DNA of 64,000 bases from Bacillus fonticola (GCF_012955605.1 NZ_CP052135.1:2802711-2866710), one strand, 5' to 3'; positions 1 through 8,262 are shown, counted from the stretch's first letter. Notes: a model not told the origin generated them from the letters alone. Translations and numbers: made by a program.

Positions 1-541
1 GCTGCACTCTTCTCATGATTTCAAATTGACGTCTCTCATACGCGCCGTAAATAGTCGGGGGGATATCCAAGAGGGCTGCTACTAAACGCTCTTCCTCTGC
101 ATCAACAAGTGTTGTAAACAAATGCGGAAATAAGTGGGCGAGGAATCTCTTTACGTAGCGTTTATCGTGTGGAATCTTTGACTGTATACAAAATTGATCA
201 TACCTTTGACACAATTCAATGGACTCGACATAAAACATGCGTTCACGCGCAGACATTGGATTTTGACGAGCAAGCACTAGTCGCGTCAGTTGATCTTTCG
301 TATCCGCATGATGGAGAAATCGGACAAACCCGTCTGCCCCAAATGTCTTCGGAATCATCACCCAACTTTGGGCATCTTGAAGTAGAAAGCTTGGCTCCAA
401 CAGGGACTCATCCAAACCAATTTGCCATCGTCGCGCTCGACGGTCGACCTCCTCCAAGAAATCCTTCACACGAAACTCTTGCTCCAAACGTACATCATCA
501 CGTATATACCTCTTATAGCCTCTCCATGCCCAGTTTGTCAC
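1..541 (-). CDS. Unrecognised protein, 3' end cut by window edge
   Basis: An open frame runs on the minus strand from a GTG at 539-541 off the left edge, giving 180 residues with no stop. The GTG is preceded by a strong ribosome binding site (AAAGGAGG, a few bases upstream), which decides the start. The protein begins MTNWAWRGYKRYIRDD and continues with a soluble, charged, Arg/Glu-rich and probably helical sequence. I see no signal peptide, no membrane segment and no catalytic motif I can name. I do not recognise the family. The consistent codon use and good ribosome binding site make it a real gene; its function is unknown. Confidence 0.7.
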   Translation of the reverse strand, partial: MTNWAWRGYKRYIRDDVRLEQEFRVKDFLEEVDRRARRWQIGLDESLLEPSFLLQDAQSWVMIPKTFGADGFVRFLHHADTKDQLTRLVLARQNPMSARERMFYVESIELCQRYDQFCIQSKIPHDKRYVKRFLAHLFPHLFTTLVDAEEERLVAALLDIPPTIYGAYERRQFEIMRRVQ

Positions 542-664
542 ACGTCTGCCTCCTTTTGTTTGGCTCTAGATCGGTATCCCCTTTTTATTGAAGGGTTTAA
601 CACTAACTAATGCCGGAAACAAGTGAAGTAGAACGATGAAACCGCTTTCTTCTAGAGGCGTTCA

Positions 665-709
665 TTAAAAAACCTCAGCAACTTAACCTTGGTGGCTAAA
701 TTGCTGAGG
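665..709 (-). terminator. Rho-independent terminator of the queuosine operon
   Basis: On the minus strand CCTCAGCAA and TTGCTGAGG form a 9-bp stem (701-709 with 673-681) followed by a run of T. It lies just downstream of the queF stop and closes the operon. Confidence 0.85.
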
Positions 710-715
710 GTTACC

Positions 716-1213
716 TTAGCGGTTATCTACTTTCTCTGGATACAAATCATGATTCATTAAGCGGTAATTTGCCATCTCTTCGTATTTCGTCCCTGGATTT
801 CCCCAGTTTACATATGGATCAATCGAAATACCACCCCGCGGAGTAAATTTTCCCCAAACTTCAATATAGCGTGGCTCCATTAGCTCCTTCAAATCGTTAA
901 GAATGATGTTCATACAATCCTCATGAAAGTCCCCATGATTACGGAAGCTAAACAAATATAGCTTGAGCGATTTGCTCTCCACCATTTTTTTATCGGGAAT
1001 ATAGCGGATAATCACATTTGCAAAATCAGGTTGCCCCGTTTTTGGACATAGCGACGTAAACTCTGGGCAGTTGAATTTCACGACCGTGTCACGATACGGG
1101 TGTTGATTCTCAAATACCTCTAAAATTGCTGGGTCGTACTCATACAAATACTTCGTCCCTTGGTTTCCAAGAAGCGATACTCCGTCTAGTTGTTCATCAT
1201 TGCGCCCTGACAT
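716..1213 (-). CDS. queF: NADPH-dependent 7-cyano-7-deazaguanine reductase QueF
   Basis: Reduces the nitrile of preQ0 to the amine of preQ1, the last free-base step of queuosine synthesis, in the cytoplasm. At 165 residues it has the short unimodular QueF length of Bacillus. The [13 protein letters not shown] segment carries the nucleophilic Cys56 and the proton-donating Asp63; the QueF family motif [22 protein letters not shown] follows in two contiguous parts at about 79-100. ATG at 1213 is chosen because GAGGAGG precedes it at good spacing. It is the last gene of queC-queD-queE-queF. A gap of about 120 bp separates it from queE, more than between the other genes, but no promoter or terminator is obvious there. 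Confidence 0.95.
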   Translation of the reverse strand: MSGRNDEQLDGVSLLGNQGTKYLYEYDPAILEVFENQHPYRDTVVKFNCPEFTSLCPKTGQPDFANVIIRYIPDKKMVESKSLKLYLFSFRNHGDFHEDCMNIILNDLKELMEPRYIEVWGKFTPRGGISIDPYVNWGNPGTKYEEMANYRLMNHDLYPEKVDNR

Positions 1214-1333
1214 GACATGTCCTCCTCTATTTGTTGATTGAACTACACTCGACTTGGTTCATGTACAGATTTGTACTCGCCGTTTGTCTAGCGCGCATTT
1301 CCGCCGCTAACCAGGTTCCAGCGGATGATTATC

Positions 1334-2077
1334 CTACACGCCTCGTCGGTTCCCCCACAAATACGTATGCAGCTGGGGTAGAACACGAACATTTCGAAGC
1401 GCTGTACTCGCAGACACTTGATCAACGAGCCACTCGTAGCGTGAGATGAGATGCTGCAAAAAGTCCATCCCTTCTTCTGCGTCTGTCGTGTCGTTCCCTA
1501 CTTGTGCGTAAAACAACACGTCTGGGTAGCGTTTATGAAGGTCCACAGCAAACGCTAAATCCTGCTCATCAAACACGACCACTTTCAGACTAAATCGTGT
1601 TCTGTTCGGATTCGCTTCTTGTAACCGCGCTACAATCGCATCCAAAATAGATAAATCCGGCGTCATTTGCGAGCTGGGTGGCTTTGGAGATAACGTCAGC
1701 TGATCGATATCGACAAACCAATCTTGCCACCGACTCCCTTGCGTCTCCAAACCAACCTCCATTCCGAGTCGATGCAACAAATCTACTAACTCTCCCATCC
1801 CTTTCAAAAGCGCTGGGTTTCCTCCTGAAATCGTTACATGCTGGAAGGTATCGCCACCGATTTGCTTTAGTTCGGCATATATTTCTTCGGCAGTCATCAG
1901 GCGTATGTGTTCCTTTGCCGATCCGTCCCATGTAAACGCGGAGTCACACCAGGCACACGAGTAGTCACATCCGGCCGTCCGCACAAACATCGTTTTTTGT
2001 CCGATGACCATGCCCTCTCCTTGGATCGTCGGACCAAATAGTTCTAGCACAGGAAACTTACTTGCCGTCATGAGCAA
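1334..2077 (-). CDS. queE: 7-carboxy-7-deazaguanine synthase QueE (radical SAM)
   Basis: Converts 6-carboxy-tetrahydropterin to 7-carboxy-7-deazaguanine by a radical SAM, Mg-dependent rearrangement. The 247-residue protein shows the N-terminal FGPTIQGEG substrate loop and the cluster motif CDYSCAWC (Cys37, Cys41, Cys44), the CX3CX2C spacing of the family, then TISGGNPAL (SAM-binding GGE-like region). The start overlaps the end of queD by about 20 nt; an internal ATG two codons later would shorten the overlap. Translational coupling with queD is likely. Confidence in identity is high; the exact start is uncertain by two codons. Confidence 0.95.
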   Translation of the reverse strand: MLMTASKFPVLELFGPTIQGEGMVIGQKTMFVRTAGCDYSCAWCDSAFTWDGSAKEHIRLMTAEEIYAELKQIGGDTFQHVTISGGNPALLKGMGELVDLLHRLGMEVGLETQGSRWQDWFVDIDQLTLSPKPPSSQMTPDLSILDAIVARLQEANPNRTRFSLKVVVFDEQDLAFAVDLHKRYPDVLFYAQVGNDTTDAEEGMDFLQHLISRYEWLVDQVSASTALRNVRVLPQLHTYLWGNRRGV

Positions 2078-2507
2078 ATGCCTCCTTTTTCGGGCGATAG
2101 ATCACATAACTCGTTGGCGTCTCCCGCAAAAACACTTGTATGCAGCTTGGTTTGTGAGGCAACGTATTCAAATGGGCTTGAATCGTCTCCCATACCATCC
2201 GCGCCACTACTTCTGTCGTCGGAAACCGATCTGCATGCTTATCTGAAAACCATTCGTCCTCATTCAAAACGCGATGATCAAAGCGGTTGTGGATTAACTC
2301 TTTTAACACTTTGAAGTTGACTAGAAAGCCACTGTTATCGAGTTCATCGCCCACAACGGTCACATTGCATGTATACGTATGACCATGCACACGCTGACAC
2401 GCACCGGCCTCCTCGTGTGGAACGTAATGTGCCGCGGCAAAATGAAAGTCTTTGTTTAACTCGTAACTGGACTCGTGCGGAGGTGGTGATGGGTACAATT
2501 GGTTCAT
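2058..2507 (-). CDS. queD: 6-carboxytetrahydropterin synthase QueD
   Basis: Turns dihydroneopterin triphosphate (from GTP) into 6-carboxytetrahydropterin, the first committed step towards preQ0. The 149-residue protein has zinc ligands His27, His41 and His43 (AAAHYV; RVHGHTY) and the catalytic Cys37 between them, as in the PTPS/QueD family. A late FLRETPTSY segment matches the family's substrate-binding glutamate region. The start overlaps the queC stop by 4 nt (ATGA), a sign of coupled translation in the que operon. Confidence 0.95.
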   Translation of the reverse strand: MNQLYPSPPPHESSYELNKDFHFAAAHYVPHEEAGACQRVHGHTYTCNVTVVGDELDNSGFLVNFKVLKELIHNRFDHRVLNEDEWFSDKHADRFPTTEVVARMVWETIQAHLNTLPHKPSCIQVFLRETPTSYVIYRPKKEAFAHDGK

Positions 2508-3175
2508 ATCGTTTCACCCGTTTCCCGCTCTTTCATATAAGCGTGTAATCCACGACTGCGTAGTTCGCACGCCGGACATTCGCCACACCCTGACCCTTTG
2601 ATTCCGTTGTAGCAAGTCAGCGTTTCTTCTCTCACAAAGTCAAAGGCACCTAGTTCATCTGCCAGCGCCCACGTCTCTTTTTTGTCCAGCCACATAAGCG
2701 GTGTATGAATATCAAACGGTTGATCAATCGCCAAATTCATCGTCGTATTTAATGATTTGACAAATGTGTCCCGACAATCTGGATACCCACTGTAATCCGT
2801 CTCACAAACGCCGGTCACAATATGCTGTGCCTTAATTTGATGGGCAAGGATCGTAGCAAATGTCAAAAACACTGCGTTACGTCCGGGTACAAACGTCGAC
2901 GGCAGCTCCCCTTCTGCTTGCTCAATTTCCATATCCGGCCTCGTTAACGCACTTGGCGCAAGCTGGTTCAATAGCGATACATCCAAAATGTGATGATGAA
3001 CGTTTAGCTTACTGGCAATCGCCTTTGCACATTCGACCTCAGCCGAATGACGCTGCCCGTACGTAAAAGTCACCGCCTCTACTGCCTTAAATTGCTGTAG
3101 CGCCCACACTAGGCACGTCGTACTATCTTGACCGCCGCTAAATACAACGACTGCTTTTTCGTTTCGTTTCATCAT
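2504..3175 (-). CDS. queC: 7-cyano-7-deazaguanine synthase QueC
   Basis: ATP-dependent conversion of 7-carboxy-7-deazaguanine to preQ0. The PP-loop motif [11 protein letters not shown] lies near the N-terminus, and a C-terminal zinc knuckle with four cysteines ([16 protein letters not shown]) is complete. An in-frame start 12 codons upstream (3211) exists, but AAAAGGAG sits just before the ATG at 3175, and the family usually starts a few residues before the PP-loop, so 3175 is preferred (223 residues). It is the first gene of the operon and directly follows the preQ1 riboswitch leader. Confidence 0.95.
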   Translation of the reverse strand: MMKRNEKAVVVFSGGQDSTTCLVWALQQFKAVEAVTFTYGQRHSAEVECAKAIASKLNVHHHILDVSLLNQLAPSALTRPDMEIEQAEGELPSTFVPGRNAVFLTFATILAHQIKAQHIVTGVCETDYSGYPDCRDTFVKSLNTTMNLAIDQPFDIHTPLMWLDKKETWALADELGAFDFVREETLTCYNGIKGSGCGECPACELRSRGLHAYMKERETGETI

Positions 3176-3238
3176 TGGAACGCTCCTTTTTAGTAAGGTA
3201 GCTCGATTCATGACTTACCAGCTTCTATATTTGAACAC

Positions 3239-3272
3239 AAAAAAATGGTGACGATAAATAGAACTCGTCACC
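3239..3272 (-). terminator. Leader terminator between preQ1 aptamer and queC
   Basis: On the minus strand GGTGACGA and TCGTCACC pair around a 10-nt loop and are followed by ATTTTTTT. It lies between the aptamer and queC, so it must be read through for queC expression; it may be the expression platform or a second attenuation point. Confidence 0.8.
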
Positions 3273-3329
3273 ACCCTGTACATGCAACACAAAATACGCC
3301 CTTCATAAAGAAGCGCATGTATCGGAAAA

Positions 3330-3384
3330 GGAAAGTCAACTAGGCTTTCCGTAGTTTTTTATAGAGGGAGTTCTCGAACCTCTT
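3330..3384 (-). promoter_or_regulatory. preQ1-I riboswitch
   Basis: Minus-strand leader of queC. The aptamer (3349-3384) reads AGAGGTTC, a short variable loop, CTCCCTCTAT, an A-run AAAAAACTA and CGG. This is the preQ1-I layout: a P1 stem closed by GAGG/CCTC, then an A-rich tail and the terminal CTACGG that forms the pseudoknot. A hairpin of GGAAAG with CTTTCC (3330-3350) begins inside the aptamer's 3' end and could be the alternative structure. High preQ1 should lower expression of queCDEF. The class is recognised from memory of the motif; a covariance-model search was not possible. Confidence 0.85.
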
Positions 3385-3399
3385 GCTATTTAGTTGATC

Positions 3400-3427
3400 A
3401 CTATAATTAGTTTACCACTCTTGTCAA
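3400..3427 (-). promoter_or_regulatory. SigA-type promoter of the que operon
   Basis: Minus strand TTGACA (3422-3427), a 16-bp spacer and TATAGT (3400-3405), about 16 bp upstream of the preQ1 aptamer. Confidence 0.75.
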
Positions 3428-3468
3428 GCCAGTAGCGGGTGCCGTGAATGGGGATCTGCCCCGCGGAT

Positions 3469-3928
3469 CGCGGATATCTTTCTCTGATCGCGGATATATG
3501 CTCCTCACCGCGGATATCTGCTCCTCACCGCGGATATATTCCCCTCACCGCGGATATCTGCTCCTCACCGCGGATATCTGCCCCTCACCGCGGATATATG
3601 CTCCTCATCGCGGATATATGCTCCTCACCGCGGATATATTCCCCTCACCGCGGATATATGCTCCTCACCGCGGATATATTCCCCTCACCGCGGATATCTG
3701 CTCCTCACCGCGGATATATTCCCCTCACCGCGGATATATGCTCCTCATCGCGGATATCTGCTCCTCACCGCGGATATCTGCTCCTCACCGCGGATATCTG
3801 CTCCTCACCGCGGATATATTCCCCTCACCGCGGATATCTGCCCCTGAACGCGGATATCTGCCCCTCACCGCGGATATTTGCTCCTCACCGCGGATATCTG
3901 CCCTTCACCGCGGATATCTGCCTTACCG
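3469..3928 (+). repeat. 20-bp tandem array 1, 23 units
   Basis: Twenty-three units in exact 20-nt register, consensus CGCGGATATCTGCTCCTCAC. The first nine bases (CGCGGATAT) are invariant except one unit at 3469 preceded by a half copy. Bases 10-12 switch between CTG, ATG and ATT, and the tail is a pyrimidine-rich CYCCTCAC or CTGATC. There are no spacers, so it is not a CRISPR array. Junctions create CCGCGG and ATATC palindromes. The array lies between the que operon promoter (minus) and the mhqE-type promoter (plus). Because 20 is not a multiple of 3, stop-free frames arise with a 20-residue period; these have no ribosome binding site and are not called as genes. Confidence 0.95.
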
Positions 3929-3956
3929 TGCTCGTCACTTCTCGTTTTATCGCCCC

Positions 3957-3986
3957 TTGCCAATTATCTCGAATTTGAGATATACT
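3957..3986 (+). promoter_or_regulatory. Promoter with MhqR-type operator
   Basis: TTGCCA (3957-3962), an 18-bp spacer and TATACT (3981-3986). The spacer holds an inverted repeat TATCTC-GAATTT-GAGATA (3965-3982) that overlaps the -10. From memory, the B. subtilis MhqR operator is an ATCT...AGAT inverted repeat with an AATT centre, which this closely resembles. Binding there would block polymerase, so the two downstream genes are probably derepressed by quinones or thiol-reactive electrophiles. Confidence 0.7.
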
Positions 3987-4038
3987 ATCCGTAGACAAGA
4001 TCATTTAGAGACTATATCTAGTAAGGAGTGAACAAAAT

Positions 4039-4971
4039 ATGACACGGATGACGGGTATTCATCACATTACAGCGATCGTTGGAAATGTTCAGGAAAACGT
4101 TGACTTTTACGCACAGGTTTTAGGTTTGCGACTTGTGAAGAGAACGGTGAACTTTGATGATCCTGGTACGTATCATTTGTATTTTGGGGATGAGAAGGGT
4201 TCTCCGGGTACGATTATTACATTTTTTCCTTGGAGTGATGCACCACGAGGTACTGTTGGAAGTGGGCAAGTCGGTGTTACCACGTATGTCGTTCCAGCAG
4301 GAGCACTTCCGCACTGGGAGCAACGTCTTCAGGCAAAAGGGATTTCCTTTAAAAAGCAGGAACGATTCGGGGAGGAACTACTTGCCTTCGAAGATCCACA
4401 CGGTCTCAAGCTTGAGCTAGTCGCACGGGAAGAGGGCAAACAAAATAACTGGCACACAGATGAACTTACAAAAGAAACGGCAATTAAAGGGTTTGGTGGT
4501 GCGATCCTCTATAGTGATCACCCGACAGAAACGGTGGCGCTACTGGAACAACTGATGGGCCTTGAAAAAATTGCAGAGAACGACGATTACTTCCGTCTTC
4601 GATCTACAGCAGATCTCGGTAACATCATAGACATCCCTAAATCTCCGCATCCACGGGGGCGCGGCGGGGTCGGAACCGTTCACCACATTGCTTGGCGGGC
4701 GGCTGATGATCATGATGAATTGCGTTGGCGAAGTGCCTTAGAATTGAACGGTTTCTCTACAACAGAAGTAAGAGATCGTCAATATTTTAAGAGCATTTAC
4801 TTTCAAGAGTCTGGTGGCATTCTGTTTGAAATTGCGACAGATGAACCTGGTTTCCTGACAGACGAACCAGATGAAACGCTCGGAACTGATCTCAAATTAC
4901 CTCCATGGTTAGAAGAACATCGAGGTAAAATTACTAAGCTTCTGCCAGCTCTTACCGATTCATCGCGATAA
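4039..4971 (+). CDS. Ring-cleaving dioxygenase of the MhqE/MhqO type (VOC fold)
   Basis: A 310-residue protein of two vicinal-oxygen-chelate halves (about 5-135 and 150-290). Likely metal ligands are His8 (MTGIHHI), a His in VHHIAW at about 216 and a Glu in GGILFEIA, the usual His-His-Glu set of extradiol-type enzymes. Family members in Bacillus (MhqA, MhqE, MhqO) are thought to open quinone or catechol rings. The gene shares an operon with the following carboxylesterase-like gene 15 bp downstream, the same pairing as mhqE-mhqD (yodE-yodD), and its promoter carries an MhqR-like operator. RBS AAGGAG precedes the ATG. Which paralogue it is cannot be settled by eye. Confidence 0.88.
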   Translation: MTRMTGIHHITAIVGNVQENVDFYAQVLGLRLVKRTVNFDDPGTYHLYFGDEKGSPGTIITFFPWSDAPRGTVGSGQVGVTTYVVPAGALPHWEQRLQAKGISFKKQERFGEELLAFEDPHGLKLELVAREEGKQNNWHTDELTKETAIKGFGGAILYSDHPTETVALLEQLMGLEKIAENDDYFRLRSTADLGNIIDIPKSPHPRGRGGVGTVHHIAWRAADDHDELRWRSALELNGFSTTEVRDRQYFKSIYFQESGGILFEIATDEPGFLTDEPDETLGTDLKLPPWLEEHRGKITKLLPALTDSSR

Positions 4972-4986
4972 AAAAGGAGGATCACA

Positions 4987-5601
4987 ATGGAGCATACACA
5001 TATTTTCCAAAAGGGAACTGATTCAACGAAACCTACATTGCTTTTACTTCACGGAACGGGTGGAAATGAGAAGGATCTACTACCACTTCAATCAGAAATT
5101 GATAGCACTGCGTCTGTGCTTTCTGTTCGGGGAAACGTGTCCGAACACGGTATGCCGCGGTTTTTCCGCAGAATTGCCGAAGGGGTTTTTGATGAAGAGG
5201 ATCTTATTAAACGAACAGGTGATCTGCATAGCTTCTTAGATGAAGCGAGTGAGCAGCATGGATTTGACCGCCACAACGTCGTGGCAATAGGATACTCAAA
5301 CGGAGCAAACATCGCGGCAAGTCTCCTTTTCCACTATCAAAATACTTTACGCGGTGCGATCCTATACCATCCCATGGTTCCTAGACGAGGCATCACACTC
5401 CCTGAGCTTCACAATACGCCAGTCTTTATTGGTGCTGGTAAGAACGATCCTCTTTGCAAGCCCGAGGAGTCTGAGGAGCTTAAGAAGTTATTAGAAGCAG
5501 CGGGATCTACCGTCGACATCGCATGGGGTACGAGTGGACACCAGCTTACAATGGACGAAGTGAAAGCAAGTCGCGTATGGTATGAACGTCACTTTGCATA
5601 G
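4987..5601 (+). CDS. mhqD: Alpha/beta hydrolase of the MhqD carboxylesterase type
   Basis: A 204-residue single-domain alpha/beta hydrolase. LLLLHGTGGNE forms the oxyanion region, GYSNGA places the nucleophile at Ser104, GKNDPLC gives Asp153 and SGHQLT gives His184. Length and motifs fit the phospholipase/carboxylesterase family that includes B. subtilis MhqD, implicated in quinone resistance. It follows the dioxygenase with an AAAGGAGG ribosome binding site and ends before a strong terminator, so the two form a bicistronic stress operon. The natural substrate is unknown. Confidence 0.88.
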   Translation: MEHTHIFQKGTDSTKPTLLLLHGTGGNEKDLLPLQSEIDSTASVLSVRGNVSEHGMPRFFRRIAEGVFDEEDLIKRTGDLHSFLDEASEQHGFDRHNVVAIGYSNGANIAASLLFHYQNTLRGAILYHPMVPRRGITLPELHNTPVFIGAGKNDPLCKPEESEELKKLLEAAGSTVDIAWGTSGHQLTMDEVKASRVWYERHFA

Positions 5602-5603
5602 CA

Positions 5604-5642
5604 AAAAGAAAGCAATCGGCGCTGACCGATTGCTTTCTTTTT
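5604..5642. terminator. Bidirectional terminator
   Basis: A long stem, AAAGAAAGCAATCGG with CCGATTGCTTTCTTT, with an A-run before and T-run after. It serves the mhqD-type gene on the plus strand and the Mrr-type gene converging on the minus strand. Confidence 0.9.
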
Positions 5643-5671
5643 GCCTATTGCTCACGGATACTATCTCGAAA

Positions 5672-6277
5672 TCATCCTTTATTTGTCACCAATTGTGGAA
5701 TAATCGCCTTCACATCTTCTTCTGACACTGCTCGTGCTTCCAGCCACCACTCAGCTAACTTCATTCCATCCACTAGCTGAATCGAAACATCCTTTGCATA
5801 TTCCCTAGCCGCATTGGTAAAGCCAGCAGTTGAAATAACGTAGCCACCCTTCGCGTCCTGTTTGATCATCTGGGAGTGTAACACAGCGATCGGTTCGAAG
5901 CCGACATCCGTCGCACTGCACTTCACCTGCCCAAGATACAAACCATCTTCTCTGTCATGGTGAAAATCCACCCCTTGGTCATTGACTGGTGGCGTCACCC
6001 ATGTGGAACCACCCTTGGCCAGCTCGATCACTTCTGCAACGAAATCTTCAAACAATAGAGGATCCTGTGTATCGTAAAATGCAGAGTATGCCACTCCTTC
6101 CGCCTGCTTTTGAAAGCGCAAATACAAACCAGCAGCTAGCGTGCGCTTCATTTCCTCACTATCGTTCATCTCCCGTGCAATTTCATTGTTCCGCTGTTCA
6201 TGCGAATGCTTTGTTTTGACAAAATGAAGAAATGCGATAATAAGTGCGAAGGCAGCAATTAACTCTACGTAAAACAT
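5672..6277 (-). CDS. Membrane-anchored Mrr-type restriction endonuclease-like protein
   Basis: A 201-residue protein. Residues about 3-20 form one hydrophobic segment, then a charged linker, then an Mrr_cat-like PD-(D/E)XK nuclease domain from about 75: FEDFVAEVIELAKGG, NDQGVDF (Asp104) and GQVKC (Gln117, Lys119), then a GGYVISTAGFTNAAREYA segment typical of Mrr-like domains. This QxK variant is seen in type IV and related enzymes. The membrane anchor suggests a surface- or membrane-associated nuclease acting in the cytoplasm near the membrane, possibly against incoming DNA; that is inference. It stands alone with no methylase or partner. RBS AAAGGAGA precedes the ATG. Confidence 0.8.
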   Translation of the reverse strand: MFYVELIAAFALIIAFLHFVKTKHSHEQRNNEIAREMNDSEEMKRTLAAGLYLRFQKQAEGVAYSAFYDTQDPLLFEDFVAEVIELAKGGSTWVTPPVNDQGVDFHHDREDGLYLGQVKCSATDVGFEPIAVLHSQMIKQDAKGGYVISTAGFTNAAREYAKDVSIQLVDGMKLAEWWLEARAVSEEDVKAIIPQLVTNKG

Positions 6278-6390
6278 ATCATCTCTCCTTTCGGCTAGCT
6301 GTTTTTAGGATCTCCAGTGCGCCTATCCGGCGTTTTTGACTTTTTTATCAGTATTGCCGCGAAGTTATGCGTACATTCCTCTTAAAAACG

Positions 6391-6418
6391 ACAAAAACCG
6401 AGGTGCTTTTGCCTCGGT
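6391..6418 (-). terminator. Terminator of the acyl-CoA ligase gene
   Basis: On the minus strand ACCGAGG and CCTCGGT form a stem followed by TTTTTGTC. Confidence 0.85.
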
Positions 6419-6433
6419 CTTCGCTCTCATTTT

Positions 6434-8089
6434 TTATACGATCTGACTCTCTTCTCCAGAAAATCGCCTAACCCCCTCTGCTCGCAGCTTAAATTTTTGT
6501 ATTTTCCCAGAGGCAGTCATCGGATAGCTGTCTGTAAAGGCTATGTACTTTGGAGTTTTATGACGGGCGATTTGTCCTTGGCAAAATTCTTTTAGCTCTT
6601 CTTCAGACAAAGTTGCATTTTCTTTACAGACGATCCACGCCACCGCTTCTTCTCCGTATACAGCATCAGGAATGCCCACTACTTGTACGTCTTGTACGCT
6701 TGGATGGGTGTACAAAAATTCCTCGATCTCTCGTGGGTAAATGTTCTCACCCCCCCGGATAATCATGTCTTTGATGCGCCCGGTCACACGGCAATAGCCT
6801 GCTGAGTCCATGACTGCTAAATCACCGGTATGTAGCCATCCTTCCTCGTCAATCGCCTGGTGAGTCGCTTCTCGATTTTTGTAGTATCCGCTCATAACAT
6901 GGTACCCACGTGTACAGAGCTCGCCTTGAACACCTCTTGGTACTTCAACCCCAGTTACCGGCTCAACAATTTTCACTTCTACATTCGGTAATGCTTTTCC
7001 AATCGTTTCTGTTTTTCTTTGCAACGAATCAGTAGTAAGCGTTTGTGTAATGACAGGAGATGACTCTGTTTGGCCGTAAGCGATCGTCATTTCCCTTGCC
7101 CCCATGCGTTCCATGACATCACGCATTACTTCTACTGGGCAATTGGATCCTGCCATAATCCCCGTACGTAACGAGGATAAGTCGTACTGTTCAAAATTCG
7201 GATGATTGAGCTCGGCAATAAACATCGTCGGCACTCCATGCAAAGCAGTACAGCGCTCTTTCTGGACTGTTTCTAGCACTCGCTCCGGATGAAATTCTTG
7301 TTCGGGAACCATCGTCGCCCCTACAGACACACAGGCGAGTGTTCCAAGCACACAGCCGAAGCAGTGAAAGAATGGAACTGGAATACACATACGGTCCTCT
7401 TTCGTTAGTTCCATACACTCCGCAATGTTGGCAGCATTGTTCACGATATTTGTATGGGAGAGCATGACCCCTTTCGGAAACCCTGTCGTACCGGACGTGT
7501 ACTGCATGTTAATGACGTCAGTTGGATCCAATGAGTCCGTCACAGCATCCAACCGCTCGTCGCTCACTCTGTCTGCTGCTTCTAACACATCGTCCCAAGA
7601 ATAGGTACCAGGATAACGTTTGTCTCCAAGCACTATAACCGTTTTCAGTTCGGGAAGTCGCTCAGCGTTCAGTTCTCCTGGGGTGCATTGTTTTAATTCC
7701 GGGGCGAGCTCATACAACATGTCCATATACGAGTTGTCTCGATATTGATCCATTAAGATGATCGTCTTGGCATCGCTTTGTCGAAGTAAGTATTCTAGCT
7801 CCGTCGTTTGATAGTTCGTGTTTACTGTGATGAGGACGGCGCCCATTTTTCCCGTTGCAAATTGCGTTGTTAACCATTCCGGAGTGTTCGTTGCCCAAAT
7901 GGCCATATGGTCTCCTGGCTCAATACCGAGTTGCAAAAATCCTCGTGCTGCTTTTCGGCAATACGTATCAAACTCGGAGTAGGTCATTCTCAAGTTACGA
8001 TCTGCGTAGACAACTGCTTCGTGTGCAGGGTGCAGCCTCGCTTTTTCCGCTAATAAACCTCCAACCGTTTTCATGATGATCTCTGACAT
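6434..8089 (-). CDS. Medium-chain acyl-CoA ligase (AMP-binding), YngI-like
   Basis: A 551-residue adenylate-forming enzyme activating a fatty acid to acyl-AMP and then acyl-CoA in the cytoplasm. Visible core motifs: YTSGTTGFPKG (197-207, ATP phosphate loop), AYGQTESSP, the hinge GDL and GRIKDMIIRGGENIYPREIE in adjacent parts, and the C-terminal ASGKIQKFKLR with the catalytic lysine. Overall it resembles B. subtilis YngI and the ACSF2 group. It is monocistronic, ending in its own terminator. RBS GGGGAGG precedes the ATG. Chain-length preference cannot be read from sequence. Confidence 0.88.
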   Translation of the reverse strand: MSEIIMKTVGGLLAEKARLHPAHEAVVYADRNLRMTYSEFDTYCRKAARGFLQLGIEPGDHMAIWATNTPEWLTTQFATGKMGAVLITVNTNYQTTELEYLLRQSDAKTIILMDQYRDNSYMDMLYELAPELKQCTPGELNAERLPELKTVIVLGDKRYPGTYSWDDVLEAADRVSDERLDAVTDSLDPTDVINMQYTSGTTGFPKGVMLSHTNIVNNAANIAECMELTKEDRMCIPVPFFHCFGCVLGTLACVSVGATMVPEQEFHPERVLETVQKERCTALHGVPTMFIAELNHPNFEQYDLSSLRTGIMAGSNCPVEVMRDVMERMGAREMTIAYGQTESSPVITQTLTTDSLQRKTETIGKALPNVEVKIVEPVTGVEVPRGVQGELCTRGYHVMSGYYKNREATHQAIDEEGWLHTGDLAVMDSAGYCRVTGRIKDMIIRGGENIYPREIEEFLYTHPSVQDVQVVGIPDAVYGEEAVAWIVCKENATLSEEELKEFCQGQIARHKTPKYIAFTDSYPMTASGKIQKFKLRAEGVRRFSGEESQIV

Positions 8090-8262
8090 GGTACCTCCCC
8101 TTTCTTCCCCTTGTCCTATCCTTATATTATCAAACTATTCTGACGTGATGAAGAGAGTAACTTTGTCGAAATTCAACTTGTTTTGTCACAAATGGGATAT
8201 AATTCAGTCTGCTGTTTAATAGATGTTTTGTTCGATGTATGGTACAGTAGATGCGTTAAAGC

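Noticed and set aside
3444..4031. Long open frames across array 1 encoding 20-residue repeats
   Set aside because: They follow from the 20-nt period, occur in two frames at once, and lack a ribosome binding site; array 2 gives the same on the minus strand.
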